A DNA stretch of 52,500 nucleotides from Acidobacteriota bacterium (GTDB taxonomy: Bacteria; Acidobacteriota; Blastocatellia; HR10): positions 1-52,500 of the forward strand of contig JAUQQC010000007.1 of NCBI GenBank assembly GCA_030550025.1, in the 5' to 3' direction. Below the pieces are notes generated by a model that saw nothing but the letters and a program-made list of their open reading frames with translations, had not been told where the DNA came from and made no database searches. This document shows, one piece after another, positions 44,592-52,500 of the stretch. Position 1 is the first letter of the stretch. Every line of letters starts with the position of its first letter. A program made the position numbers and the translations under genes.

Positions 44592-45530
44592 ATGGCTGTG
44601 CGTTTAGCTCAAGAGTGGTTCGCCATCTGCGGCGGATGCGAAGTGACCATCCTCGATGTCGGCGAGCCACTGCTCGATATCTTGCCTCAACTGGAGATCG
44701 TTCACATGCCCGTCCTCATGGATCACAAGCTCTACGGTCAAACCGGCGAGGGAACGGAGCCGGAGATCCCTGAGGCGGACGTGGGGATCATCACCGGCGG
44801 CATCCGGAACGAGGAGAACCGACGCCTCGCGCAAGAGATGCGCCGAAAATGTAAGACCCTGATTGCGATGGGCTCGTGCGCCTGCTATGGCGGCATACCG
44901 GCTCTGGCCAATCTTTCCACTGTGCAAGAACTCTACGAGAAGGTCTATCGAGAGTCAGTCTCAACGGATCCCGATGGCATCCCGAGCGAACAGGTTCCCC
45001 CGTTGACCGATCGCGTCTATGCGGTTGATGAAGTCGTCCCCGTGGACATCAAGCTTCCCGGTTGTCCGACGACGCCGGAGCTGTTTGTCGAAGCGCTCGC
45101 GGCCCTGCTCGAGGGGAAGCCGCTCTCGCTGCCGAGCAAGAGCGTCTGCGATGAATGTCCGCTCATTCGGGAGAAAAAGGCCGTCTCCACGCTGAAGCGA
45201 CCGCTCGAGCCGATTGAGTTCAAACCGGGCGAGCCGCTCAACACCGTGCGCTGCATCATGGAGCAGGGGTATCTTTGCCTCGGTCCGGCGACCAGAGCGG
45301 GCTGTGGCGGAAAAGAGGGGATCCCGCGCTGCATCCGCGCCTACATGCCGTGTCGAGGTTGCTTCGGCCCGCTCTCGGATACGGCCAATCCTATGGTGGA
45401 TATGATGGGGGCGCTCGCTTCGATCGGTCTCGATGCCAAACAAATTCCGGATCGAGCGGCCACGTTCAATCGGTTCGTCGGTGCGCATGGGCGCTTGCGG
45501 CCCATGCCGAAAGGAGGGAGGCCTGTATGA
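44592..45530 (+). CDS. mvhG: [NiFe] hydrogenase small subunit (MvhG-like, group 3)
   Basis: A 312-residue iron-sulfur subunit. Proximal-cluster cysteines lie in AICGGCEVTILD, MGSCACYGGIP and LPGCPTTPE. The C-terminal half has further motifs (CLGPATRAGCGG, MPCRGCFGP). No Tat signal is present, so the enzyme is cytoplasmic, in line with group 3 hydrogenases. AAAGGAGGTGA gives an almost perfect ribosome-binding site for ATG 44592, suggesting strong expression. The stop overlaps the large-subunit start (ATGA). Confidence 0.92.
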   Translation: MAVRLAQEWFAICGGCEVTILDVGEPLLDILPQLEIVHMPVLMDHKLYGQTGEGTEPEIPEADVGIITGGIRNEENRRLAQEMRRKCKTLIAMGSCACYGGIPALANLSTVQELYEKVYRESVSTDPDGIPSEQVPPLTDRVYAVDEVVPVDIKLPGCPTTPELFVEALAALLEGKPLSLPSKSVCDECPLIREKKAVSTLKRPLEPIEFKPGEPLNTVRCIMEQGYLCLGPATRAGCGGKEGIPRCIRAYMPCRGCFGPLSDTANPMVDMMGALASIGLDAKQIPDRAATFNRFVGAHGRLRPMPKGGRPV

Positions 45531-46966
45531 AGACACTTGTCATTCAACCCGTCTCTCGCATTGAAGGTCACGCGAAGGTCACGATTCAACTGGACGACAC
45601 CGGCAACGTGGCGGATACGCGCGTGAACGTCATCGAGCTGCGTGGCTTCGAGAAGTTCTGTATCGGAAGGCCTGTCGAAGAGATGCCGCGGATCGTGACG
45701 CGTATCTGCGGCGTCTGCCCCTGGTCGCATCATCTGGCCGCGAGCAAAGCGGCCGATGCCGTCTTCGGGGTTGAGCCACCGCCAGCCGGACGGAAGCTCC
45801 GCGAACTCTGCAACAGTATCGCCTTCATGGAGGAGCACATTTTGCATTTTTATTTCCTGGCTGGGGCGGATTTCCTGATGGGACCGGATGCGGATCCGGC
45901 TGTTCGTAACATCATCGGTATCGTCGAGAAGATGCCTGATGTCGCGCGCCAAGTGGTTCGCGTTCGCCATCTCTGCGCCAAGATGTTGGAGATCATCTCC
46001 GGCAAGGCGATTCATCCCGAGGCCTCGGTGCCGGGTGGATTTAGCAGACCGCTCTTGCCTGCCGAACGCGATCAGCTCAGGAAGATGGCCGAGGAGTGCT
46101 TGGAGCTGGCCAAATTCTCGATCAAGTTCGCCAAGGAGAACATCTTCCCGCAGTATCTCGATATGGTGAAATCGCTCGGTGTCATCGAGACCGGCTTCCT
46201 CGGCACGGTGACTGAGGATGGCGCGCTCAATCTCTATGATGGGAAGCTTCGTTTGATGTCGAAAGACGGCTCGTATGTCGAGTTCCCTTACGAGCGGTAC
46301 ACCGACTACATCGCCGAGCACATCGAGCCGTGGAGCTACCTGAAGTTCCCCTACGATAAGCGGGCGGGAGCCTTCTCGATGGACCTCGAGCATCCGAACG
46401 GCATCTATCGGGTGAACACGCTGGCGCGCATGAACGTATGCGATTACATTGATACACCGCTGGCGCAAGCGGAACTTGAAGAATTCCGCAAGACCTTCGG
46501 TCGCCCGGCGCAACTGACGCTGCTCTATCACTGGGCGCGATTGATCGAGTTGCTCTATAACGCGGAGAACGTGATTCGCTTGCTCGATGATCCGGAGATC
46601 ACGAACACGGAGACGCGAAAGAAAGTCGAACCTCGCGCCGCGCGCGGCATCGGTTGCGTGGAAGCGCCTCGCGGGACGTTGATTCACGATTACACGACTG
46701 ACGACAATGGCATTCTGACCAATGTCAACTTGATCGTCGCCACGACGCACAACAACGCGGCGATGAACATGTCGGTCAAGCAGGCAGCCCGATCGCTCAT
46801 CCGAGACGGGAAATACGACCAGGGTATCCTCAATCGCGTGGAGATGGCGATTCGCGCTTACGATCCGTGCCTCTCCTGCGCGACGCATAAGTTCGACGGC
46901 ACGCTGGCGGTGAGGATTGACATCTACGATCACGAGGGCCGGTTGATCGATTCGCTGGCGAACTGA
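45527..46966 (+). CDS. mvhA: [NiFe] hydrogenase large subunit (MvhA-like, group 3)
   Basis: A 479-residue catalytic subunit. N-terminal motif ISRIEGHAKVTIQL (preceded by PV) and CxxC ligands RICGVCPWSHH, together with C-terminal DPCLSCATH, hold the Ni-Fe(CN)2CO centre. About 26 residues follow that last motif, compatible with the extension removed by the maturation protease whose gene is next. AAGGAGGGAGG supports ATG 45527. The absence of a Tat leader on its partner and the MvhD and HdrA neighbours place it in group 3c-like, heterodisulfide-reductase-linked hydrogenases. Confidence 0.94.
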   Translation: MKTLVIQPVSRIEGHAKVTIQLDDTGNVADTRVNVIELRGFEKFCIGRPVEEMPRIVTRICGVCPWSHHLAASKAADAVFGVEPPPAGRKLRELCNSIAFMEEHILHFYFLAGADFLMGPDADPAVRNIIGIVEKMPDVARQVVRVRHLCAKMLEIISGKAIHPEASVPGGFSRPLLPAERDQLRKMAEECLELAKFSIKFAKENIFPQYLDMVKSLGVIETGFLGTVTEDGALNLYDGKLRLMSKDGSYVEFPYERYTDYIAEHIEPWSYLKFPYDKRAGAFSMDLEHPNGIYRVNTLARMNVCDYIDTPLAQAELEEFRKTFGRPAQLTLLYHWARLIELLYNAENVIRLLDDPEITNTETRKKVEPRAARGIGCVEAPRGTLIHDYTTDDNGILTNVNLIVATTHNNAAMNMSVKQAARSLIRDGKYDQGILNRVEMAIRAYDPCLSCATHKFDGTLAVRIDIYDHEGRLIDSLAN

Positions 46967-47547
46967 TGGCGAAGGTGGTCGCGCCAAGGGGCGCTCCATC
47001 CGTGAGCGAAAGACGGCGTATGACCGATAAGGACGATCTGCCGGAGTTTTGCACCAAGCCGGTGCTCGTTCTGGGCTGTGGGAACCGGCTCTTTGGCGAC
47101 GACGGCTTCGGCAGCGAGGTGGTCGAGCATCTTCAAAAGCACTATCGGCTTCCTGACGATGTGTGCGTGATGGACGTCGGCACGGGCGCGCGCAAGCTGC
47201 TCGTCACGCTCTGCCTCAGCCCGGAACGACCACGGCAGATCATTCTCATTGATGCGGTGGATAAGGGACGAACGCCGGGCGAAATCTTCGAGCTGTCGCT
47301 CGATGACCTGCCGGCGGAGAAAAGCGATGACTTCTCGCTGCACCAGGTTCCCTCATCGAATTTGGCTAAAGAATTGAAAGCGGCGGGCGTTGACGTTCGC
47401 ATGATCGTCTGTCAGATCGGTCGCGTGCCGGAGAGCGTCGAGCCGGGACTGTCTGAGCCGGTGGCGCGAGCGGTGCCGCGCGTCGCGGCGGAAATTGCCC
47501 GGCTGCTGTCGGCAGCTTCTCAGGAACTGTCCGGTCAGGATGGTTGA
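46966..47547 (+). CDS. Hydrogenase maturation endopeptidase
   Basis: A HycI/HybD-type protease that trims the large-subunit C-terminus after nickel insertion. Nickel-recognition positions are visible in LGCGNRLFGDDGFGSEVV, ILIDAVDKG and SLHQVPSSNL. The open frame gives 193 residues from ATG 46966, which overlaps the mvhA stop. ATG 47020 (175 residues) fits family starts better because LVLGCGN then lies near the N-terminus. No strong ribosome-binding site decides between them. Confidence 0.85.
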   Translation: MAKVVAPRGAPSVSERRRMTDKDDLPEFCTKPVLVLGCGNRLFGDDGFGSEVVEHLQKHYRLPDDVCVMDVGTGARKLLVTLCLSPERPRQIILIDAVDKGRTPGEIFELSLDDLPAEKSDDFSLHQVPSSNLAKELKAAGVDVRMIVCQIGRVPESVEPGLSEPVARAVPRVAAEIARLLSAASQELSGQDG

Positions 47548-47611
47548 TGATATTCTTGAGGCGCGAGAGGAACATGTCAGCTCGTTGGGTCTAGCCGGAG
47601 AGGAATCAATC

Positions 47612-47851
47612 ATGGTCAAAGAAAAGAAGGTCTACCTGCCGAAGTGGATCGCCTGGATGATCGCCGCGATCATGCTGCCCGTATGGGGATGGCTGACCTA
47701 CTCGACATTCACCGGTCGGGGGTCGACAGAACCGCTGGGCCTGGGCGAGTGGGTGGTCATCTCCGTCGTCATCCTCGGATCAATCGTCATGGTCTTTCTG
47801 ATGAGCTACGGAAAGCTGCCGGCCTACATCATCAGGGAAGAGGACGAATAG
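47612..47851 (+). CDS. Small two-helix membrane protein
   Basis: A 79-residue protein of unknown function. It has two hydrophobic helices (WIAWMIAAIMLPVWGWLTY and WVVISVVILGSIVMVFLMSY) and charged ends. It lies between the maturation protease and hypA within the operon, 64 and 7 bases from them. ATG 47612 is chosen as the last start before the first helix. A role as a membrane contact for the hydrogenase complex or in nickel entry is speculation. Confidence 0.65.
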   Translation: MVKEKKVYLPKWIAWMIAAIMLPVWGWLTYSTFTGRGSTEPLGLGEWVVISVVILGSIVMVFLMSYGKLPAYIIREEDE

Positions 47852-47858
47852 AAGCGTC

Positions 47859-48215
47859 ATGCACGAGATGTCCATCGCCAGGAACCTTCTGGAGGTGATC
47901 GAGCGCTACGCGCCCGCCAACGGCAGCGCGCGCGTGAAGGTCGTGCGCCTGAGAATCGGCGAGTTGGCCGGCGTTGTGCCGGAATCGCTGCGCTTTTGCT
48001 TCGAGGTGGCGAGCGAAGGCACTGTCGCGCACGGAGCCGAGCTGGTGATCGAGACGGTGCCTCTCATCGGTCGCTGTCGGACATGCGGCGTTGCCTTTCA
48101 TGTCGAGGGCTATGTCTTCATCTGTCCGCATTGTGGCAGTCCACGGGTCGAACTCATCTCCGGCGACGAGCTGGATGTAGTAGAGCTGGAGGTGGAGGAA
48201 GAGGGATGTCCGTAA
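47859..48215 (+). CDS. hypA: Hydrogenase nickel-insertion protein HypA
   Basis: A 118-residue nickel metallochaperone. It begins MHEMSIARNLLEVIE, with His2 as the nickel ligand. The zinc site is formed by CRTCG and CPHCG. It overlaps hypB by 10 bases and works with it to load nickel into the large subunit. Confidence 0.95.
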   Translation: MHEMSIARNLLEVIERYAPANGSARVKVVRLRIGELAGVVPESLRFCFEVASEGTVAHGAELVIETVPLIGRCRTCGVAFHVEGYVFICPHCGSPRVELISGDELDVVELEVEEEGCP

Positions 48216-48877
48216 TTACTATCGAGCGAAAGATTCTGGAGAAGAACGACGAGATCGCCCGGCAGAATCGGGCGCGGCTGACCGAACATGGCGTTCTGGC
48301 CCTTAACATGGTCAGCTCGCCCGGCTCCGGCAAAACGAGCCTCATCGAGCGGACGCTCGAACATCTCAACGGGAAATTGCGGGTGGCCGTCATCGAGGGC
48401 GATGTCCACACCAGTCTCGATGCCGAGCGCATCGCCCGCTATCGCGTTCCCGTCGTTCAGATCGTCACCCATGGGGGGTGTCATCTCGATGCTCACCTGG
48501 TCGCCGAAGCCATGACCAAGCTCGATCTGACGCGCTTGGACGTATTGATCATCGAGAACGTCGGCAACCTCGTCTGCCCGGCCAACTATGATCTGGGTGA
48601 GGCGATGAAAGTCGTCATCATCAGCACGACCGAGGGCGAGGACAAGCCGCTCAAATATCCGGCCATGTTCCGCCAGGCCGCCGTGCTGGTGATCAATAAA
48701 GTTGACCTATTGCCTTATCTCGACGTCCGGCTCAGGGTCCTCAAGCAGAACGCCCTGTGCATCAACCCATCGCTGACCGTGTTCGAGACCTCTTGCACAA
48801 CGGGGATGGGCATCACGCGGTGGTGCGATTGGTTGTTGATGACCGTAGCGCGGGGTGTAAAAACCCGCGGCGAGTGA
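48206..48877 (+). CDS. hypB: Hydrogenase nickel-incorporation GTPase HypB
   Basis: A 223-residue GTPase. The P-loop is SSPGSGKTSLIERT, followed by EGDVHTSLDAERI, metal-site THGGCHLDA, ENVGNLVCP and the specificity motif NKVDLLP. The N-terminus lacks the histidine-rich nickel store found in some HypB. ATG 48206 follows GAGG and homologous sequence begins there. Confidence 0.95.
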   Translation: MSVITIERKILEKNDEIARQNRARLTEHGVLALNMVSSPGSGKTSLIERTLEHLNGKLRVAVIEGDVHTSLDAERIARYRVPVVQIVTHGGCHLDAHLVAEAMTKLDLTRLDVLIIENVGNLVCPANYDLGEAMKVVIISTTEGEDKPLKYPAMFRQAAVLVINKVDLLPYLDVRLRVLKQNALCINPSLTVFETSCTTGMGITRWCDWLLMTVARGVKTRGE

Positions 48878-48917
48878 CAAGCGGCTGGCGGGATCGCCGG
48901 TCGCACGCTCTTTGGCC

Positions 48918-51245
48918 ATGACGACACGACTTCGCGTGATCATTCGTGGCGCGGTGCAAGGTGTTGGCTTCCGCCCCTTCGTCTATCGGCTGGCCACCGA
49001 GATGGGTCTCCCTGGATGGGTGTTGAATTCCACGCAGGGGGTCTTCCTTGAAGTCGAAGGAAGCGCGGCTGAACTCGAAACCTTTCTTCTCCGCATCGAA
49101 CGGGAGAAGCCGCCACGATCGTTCATTCAGAGCCTGGAATATTCGTTCCTCGATCCGGTCGGTTACGCGACGTTTGAGATTCGCCACAGCGACGGATCGG
49201 GAGACAAGACGGCTCTCGTGCTTCCTGACATCGCCACCTGCTCGGATTGCGTGCGAGAGATCTTCGATTCGACGAATCGTCGTTATCGGTATCCGTTCAC
49301 CAACTGCACGAACTGCGGGCCGCGCTTCACGATCATCGAAGCGTTGCCCTACGACCGGCCCAACACGACGATGAAACGATTCGTGATGTGCGACGAATGT
49401 CGGACTGAATACGAAGACCCGCGCGACCGGCGGTTTCATGCGCAGCCGAACGCTTGTCCTCGTTGTGGCCCGCATCTGGAGCTGTGGGATGCCGGTGGAA
49501 AAGTTCTCGCATCACATCACGACGCGCTCCTTGAGGCCGCCGAGGCGATTCGTCGGGGATGGATCGTGGCCGTTAAGGGGCTCGGCGGGTTTCATCTTCT
49601 CGTAGAGGCCCGCAATGAAGAGGCCGTCGTTCGCCTCCGCCAGCGCAAGCATCGCGAGGAAAAACCCTTCGCGTTGATGTATCCGACGCTCGAACTCATC
49701 AAAGAGCACTGTGAGGTTTCGGAACTCGAAGAGCGGCTGCTCCTCTCTCCCGAATCACCCATCGTCCTGCTCCGCAGGAAATCCGCCATAAGCCATCCGT
49801 CATTAGCCGTCGCTCCGTCCGTCGCTCCCGGCAATCCATATCTCGGCATCATGCTGCCCTATACGCCGCTGCATCATCTGCTCATGGCGGAATTAGGATT
49901 TCCTGTTGTGGCGACCAGTGGCAATCTCTCCGACGAGCCGATCTGCACCGATGAACAGGAGGCGCTCCGGCGACTGGCGGGAATTGCCGACCTCTTTCTC
50001 GTGCACGATCGGCCCATCGCCCGGCATGTGGATGATTCGGTCGTGCGCGTGGTGATGGGGCGGGAGTTGGTGCTCCGGCGAGCGCGTGGCTATGCGCCCC
50101 TGCCGGTCACTACGTGCGGGGTGTTACATCAATCCGTATCGGAGGATGTCGCGTCATCCATTCTCGCCGTCGGGGGCCACTTGAAAAACACCATCGCTGT
50201 CTCCGTAGGTCCTCAAGTTTTCGTCAGTCAGCACATCGGAGATCTGGAGACGGCGGAGGCTTTCGAGGCGTTCCAACGCGTGATCGAGAGCTTCCGGAGG
50301 CTCTACAGCCTTCGCCTGTCAGCAGTAGCGTGCGATGCCCATCCGGATTACCTCTCGACGCATTATGCCCAGCGCAACGGGCTTCCAGTCCTCTCCGTGC
50401 AACATCACTATGCGCACGTGCTCGCGTGCATGGCCGAAAACGAGCTGAAGCCGCCGGTGCTCGGCGTGGCCTGGGACGGAACGGGCTACGGATTGGACGG
50501 AACGATCTGGGGCGGCGAATTCCTGCAAGTCATAGAGCGCTCGTTTCGTCGGGTCGGTCACCTCCGAACCTTTCGGCTGCCCGGCGGAGAGAAGGCCATC
50601 AAGGAGCCACGACGAACGGCCATTGGATTACTCTATGAGATCTTCGGCGAGGACGTCTTCGCCTTGACAGAACTCGCGCCGGTGAAAGCGCTCTCTCCAG
50701 AAGAGCGCACGATCTTGCGGACAATGCTCAGGAGGAAGATCAACGCGCCGGTGACATCGAGCGTGGGACGGCTCTTCGACGCGGTGGCGGCTCTGGTGGG
50801 CGTGCGTCAGGTGGTGAGATTTGAGGGCCAGGCGGCGATGGAGCTGGAGTTCGCGCTGGACGGCGTTCAGACGGAAGAAGCATACCCATTGCGGATTGAT
50901 GAACCTTCGCCCTCCGAAATCGTGGTTGACTATGAACCGATGATCCGAAGCATCTTGGGCGATCTGAGCGCGGGCCGCTCGCTTGGCGTGATCTCGGCGA
51001 AGTTCCACAACGCGCTCGTCGAAGCCATCGTCACCGTGGCGCACCGCATTGGCGAGGAGCGCATCGTCCTGACTGGTGGTTGCTTTCAAAATACGTACTT
51101 GACCGAGCGGGCCGTCCGCCGCCTGCAGCGCGAGGGCTTTCGTCCCTACTGGCATCAACGTATTCCGCCGAACGACGGTGGCATCGCGCTCGGCCAAGTG
51201 GTGGCGGCGGCTCGCGAGCGAGGGAGCAACACGATATGTGCTTAG
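48918..51245 (+). CDS. hypF: Carbamoyltransferase HypF
   Basis: A 775-residue enzyme making the cyanide ligand precursor on HypE from carbamoyl phosphate. Domains in order: acylphosphatase (1-90, RGAVQGVGFRPFVYRLA); two zinc fingers (about 105-190, CSDCVREIF, CTNCGPRF, CDECRTEY, CPRCGPHL); YrdC-like (about 200-385, KGLGGFHLLVEA and ATSGNLSDEPI); Kae1-like carbamoyltransferase (about 400-775, VQHHYAHVLACMAEN, WDGTGYG, LTGGCFQN). Full family length. ATG 48918 is preferred over TTG 48912. Confidence 0.95.
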   Translation: MTTRLRVIIRGAVQGVGFRPFVYRLATEMGLPGWVLNSTQGVFLEVEGSAAELETFLLRIEREKPPRSFIQSLEYSFLDPVGYATFEIRHSDGSGDKTALVLPDIATCSDCVREIFDSTNRRYRYPFTNCTNCGPRFTIIEALPYDRPNTTMKRFVMCDECRTEYEDPRDRRFHAQPNACPRCGPHLELWDAGGKVLASHHDALLEAAEAIRRGWIVAVKGLGGFHLLVEARNEEAVVRLRQRKHREEKPFALMYPTLELIKEHCEVSELEERLLLSPESPIVLLRRKSAISHPSLAVAPSVAPGNPYLGIMLPYTPLHHLLMAELGFPVVATSGNLSDEPICTDEQEALRRLAGIADLFLVHDRPIARHVDDSVVRVVMGRELVLRRARGYAPLPVTTCGVLHQSVSEDVASSILAVGGHLKNTIAVSVGPQVFVSQHIGDLETAEAFEAFQRVIESFRRLYSLRLSAVACDAHPDYLSTHYAQRNGLPVLSVQHHYAHVLACMAENELKPPVLGVAWDGTGYGLDGTIWGGEFLQVIERSFRRVGHLRTFRLPGGEKAIKEPRRTAIGLLYEIFGEDVFALTELAPVKALSPEERTILRTMLRRKINAPVTSSVGRLFDAVAALVGVRQVVRFEGQAAMELEFALDGVQTEEAYPLRIDEPSPSEIVVDYEPMIRSILGDLSAGRSLGVISAKFHNALVEAIVTVAHRIGEERIVLTGGCFQNTYLTERAVRRLQREGFRPYWHQRIPPNDGGIALGQVVAAARERGSNTICA

Positions 51246-51490
51246 GCGTTCCCGGAAAGATCATCAGCATCAGCGGCGATGATCCCCTCACGCGCATGGG
51301 CAAAGTGAGCTTCGGCGGTATCCTCAAGGAGGTTTGCCTCGCGTATGTCCCTGACGCTCAGGTCGGCGATTACGTCATCGTGCACGTCGGGTTCGCCATC
51401 AGCCGATTGGACGAACAGCAAGCCCAGCAGGTGTTCGAGTACCTGCGGCAGATCGACGAACTGAGGGGACTGGAGGAGGGGACGACATGA
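51236..51490 (+). CDS. hypC: Hydrogenase assembly chaperone HypC
   Basis: An 84-residue chaperone beginning [12 protein letters not shown], whose Cys2 binds the Fe(CN)2CO unit delivered to the large subunit. It overlaps hypF by 10 bases and hypD by four (ATGA). Confidence 0.95.
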   Translation: MCLGVPGKIISISGDDPLTRMGKVSFGGILKEVCLAYVPDAQVGDYVIVHVGFAISRLDEQQAQQVFEYLRQIDELRGLEEGTT

Positions 51491-52500
51491 GGTTCATCGA
51501 CGAATATCGCGACGCTGAAGCAGCCGAGCGGTATGCGCGCGCCATCGCCCGGATCACGACGCGACCGTGGACGATCATGGAAGTTTGTGGTGGGCAGACG
51601 CACGCCATTGTGAAGTTCGGCGTGGACGAACTGCTGCCGGACAAAATCACGCTCGTTCACGGTCCCGGTTGTCCCGTGTGCGTCACGCCGCTCGAACTGA
51701 TTGATAAGGCGATCGCTCTGGCCTCGCGGCCCGATGTGATCTTTTGTTCGTTTGGGGATATGCTGCGCGTGCCGGGAACGGAGAAGGATTTGCTCACCGT
51801 CAAGGCCAACGGCGGAGATGTGCGTATTGTCTATTCCCCGCTCGACGCTTTGAAGATCGCCGAGGAGAATCTGACCAAACAGGTTGTCTTTTTCGCCGTG
51901 GGATTTGAGACGACGGCGCCGGCCAATGCGATGGCCGTCTATCAGGCGGCCGAGCGAGGGATCCGCAATTTTTCCCTGCTGGTCGCCCATGTGCTCGTCC
52001 CCCCGGCGATGGAGGCGATTCTCTCCTCGCCCAACAATCGCGTGCAAGGGTTTCTGGCAGCCGGGCATGTCTGCACGGTGATGGGCTACACCGAGTACGA
52101 GCCCATTGCTCGCAAGTACCATGTTCCTATTGTGGTCACCGGATTTGAGCCGTTGGACATCTTGCAGGGCGTGTACATGTGCGTCAAGCAGTTGGAGGAG
52201 GGACGGGCGGAAGTCGAGAACCAATACGCACGATCGGTGCGGCGCGAAGGAAACCTCCTGGCGCAGCAGCTCATCCGCGAGGTCTTCCGTATTGTGCCCC
52301 GTAAGTGGCGGGGCATCGGTGAGATTCCTCGAAGCGGTTTGGGGCTCGCGGAGAAATACGCGGAATTCGATGCTGAGGTGCGATTTGGTCTGGCTGATCG
52401 GACGGTCGAGGAATCGTCCGAGTGTATGAGCGGGCTCGTGCTGCAAGGGGTTATGAAGCCCCACGAATGTCCGGCGTTCGGAACTCAATGTACTCCGGAG
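51487..52500 (+). CDS. hypD: Hydrogenase iron-cyanide assembly protein HypD (3' end outside window)
   Basis: 338 codons are visible from ATG 51487 to the right edge without a stop; the family length is about 360-380. Motifs present are [32 protein letters not shown] and [10 protein letters not shown]. The [4Fe-4S] ligands start in [12 protein letters not shown] and continue in [14 protein letters not shown] at the very end. HypD with HypC builds the iron site. hypE would be expected next, beyond the window. Confidence 0.94.
   Translation, partial: MRFIDEYRDAEAAERYARAIARITTRPWTIMEVCGGQTHAIVKFGVDELLPDKITLVHGPGCPVCVTPLELIDKAIALASRPDVIFCSFGDMLRVPGTEKDLLTVKANGGDVRIVYSPLDALKIAEENLTKQVVFFAVGFETTAPANAMAVYQAAERGIRNFSLLVAHVLVPPAMEAILSSPNNRVQGFLAAGHVCTVMGYTEYEPIARKYHVPIVVTGFEPLDILQGVYMCVKQLEEGRAEVENQYARSVRREGNLLAQQLIREVFRIVPRKWRGIGEIPRSGLGLAEKYAEFDAEVRFGLADRTVEESSECMSGLVLQGVMKPHECPAFGTQCTPE

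Noticed and set aside
45341-46999. Minus-strand open frame of 552 codons
   Set aside because: Antisense shadow of the hydrogenase large subunit created by high GC content.

Overview
The window looks like chromosomal DNA of a GC-rich Gram-negative bacterium, most likely an Acidobacteriota-type lineage. The reasons are an Oar-like TonB-dependent receptor with an N-terminal carboxypeptidase-regulatory domain, a signal-peptide S9 peptidase, a HEAT-repeat secreted protein, and the mnmE-mnmG-rsmG-parA-parB plus dnaA-dnaN origin cluster. This lineage call is inference from gene style, not from a marker comparison. No rRNA, tRNA, CRISPR array or transposase was seen.

Region 1 (1-3 kb) holds two minus-strand exported carbohydrate-active proteins (a polysaccharide-deacetylase/esterase fusion cut by the window edge and a TIM-barrel glycosidase), copies of a short palindromic repeat, and a frameshifted amino-acid permease remnant. 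Region 2 (3-12.5 kb) is the replication-origin neighbourhood: mnmE, mnmG, rsmG, two perfect parS sites, parA, parB, a bactofilin, a small unknown protein, dnaA and dnaN, with DnaA boxes on both sides of dnaA (bipartite oriC). Region 3 (12.5-21.2 kb) holds an ABC exporter pair, an exported S9 peptidase, a TolC C-terminal remnant and a large beta-helix/PKD surface protein carrying a single stray WD40 repeat.

Region 4 (21.3-25.1 kb) is a cysteine-synthesis operon. A promoter, a leader ORF with three consecutive cysteine codons and mutually exclusive RNA stems ending in an intrinsic terminator precede a cysteine synthase, a Mec-type JAMM peptidase, a single protein fusing a CysO/ThiS-like sulfur carrier to a MoeZ-like E1 and rhodanese, and a beta-carbonic anhydrase. 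It reads as a thiocarboxylate-dependent cysteine pathway under ribosome-mediated cysteine attenuation. Region 5 (25.2-33.2 kb) holds the TonB receptor, the HEAT protein and the def-fmt-rsmB operon.

Region 6 (33.7-52.5 kb) is one long co-directional hydrogenase locus. It begins with a QmoC-like HdrC/cytochrome b protein. Next come the diaphorase parts of an HndABC/HydBC-type electron-bifurcating enzyme. They are followed by five small regulatory-looking genes (DRTGG, CBS-HATPase, DRTGG, PHP, HATPase), a 1083-residue iron-sulfur flavoprotein, the MvhD/MvhG/MvhA-like [NiFe] hydrogenase, a maturation protease, and hypA, hypB, hypF, hypC and hypD. The striking point is that one HdrA is split: its N-terminal FAD portion is fused to NuoE, and its remaining part is fused behind a HydA/NuoG-like N-terminus and in front of a second complete HdrA. 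HdrB is absent. The locus looks like a HydABC-type scaffold in which the [FeFe] H-cluster module has been replaced by HdrA plus an Mvh [NiFe] hydrogenase, linking H2 to NAD(H), probably ferredoxin, and a membrane quinone module.
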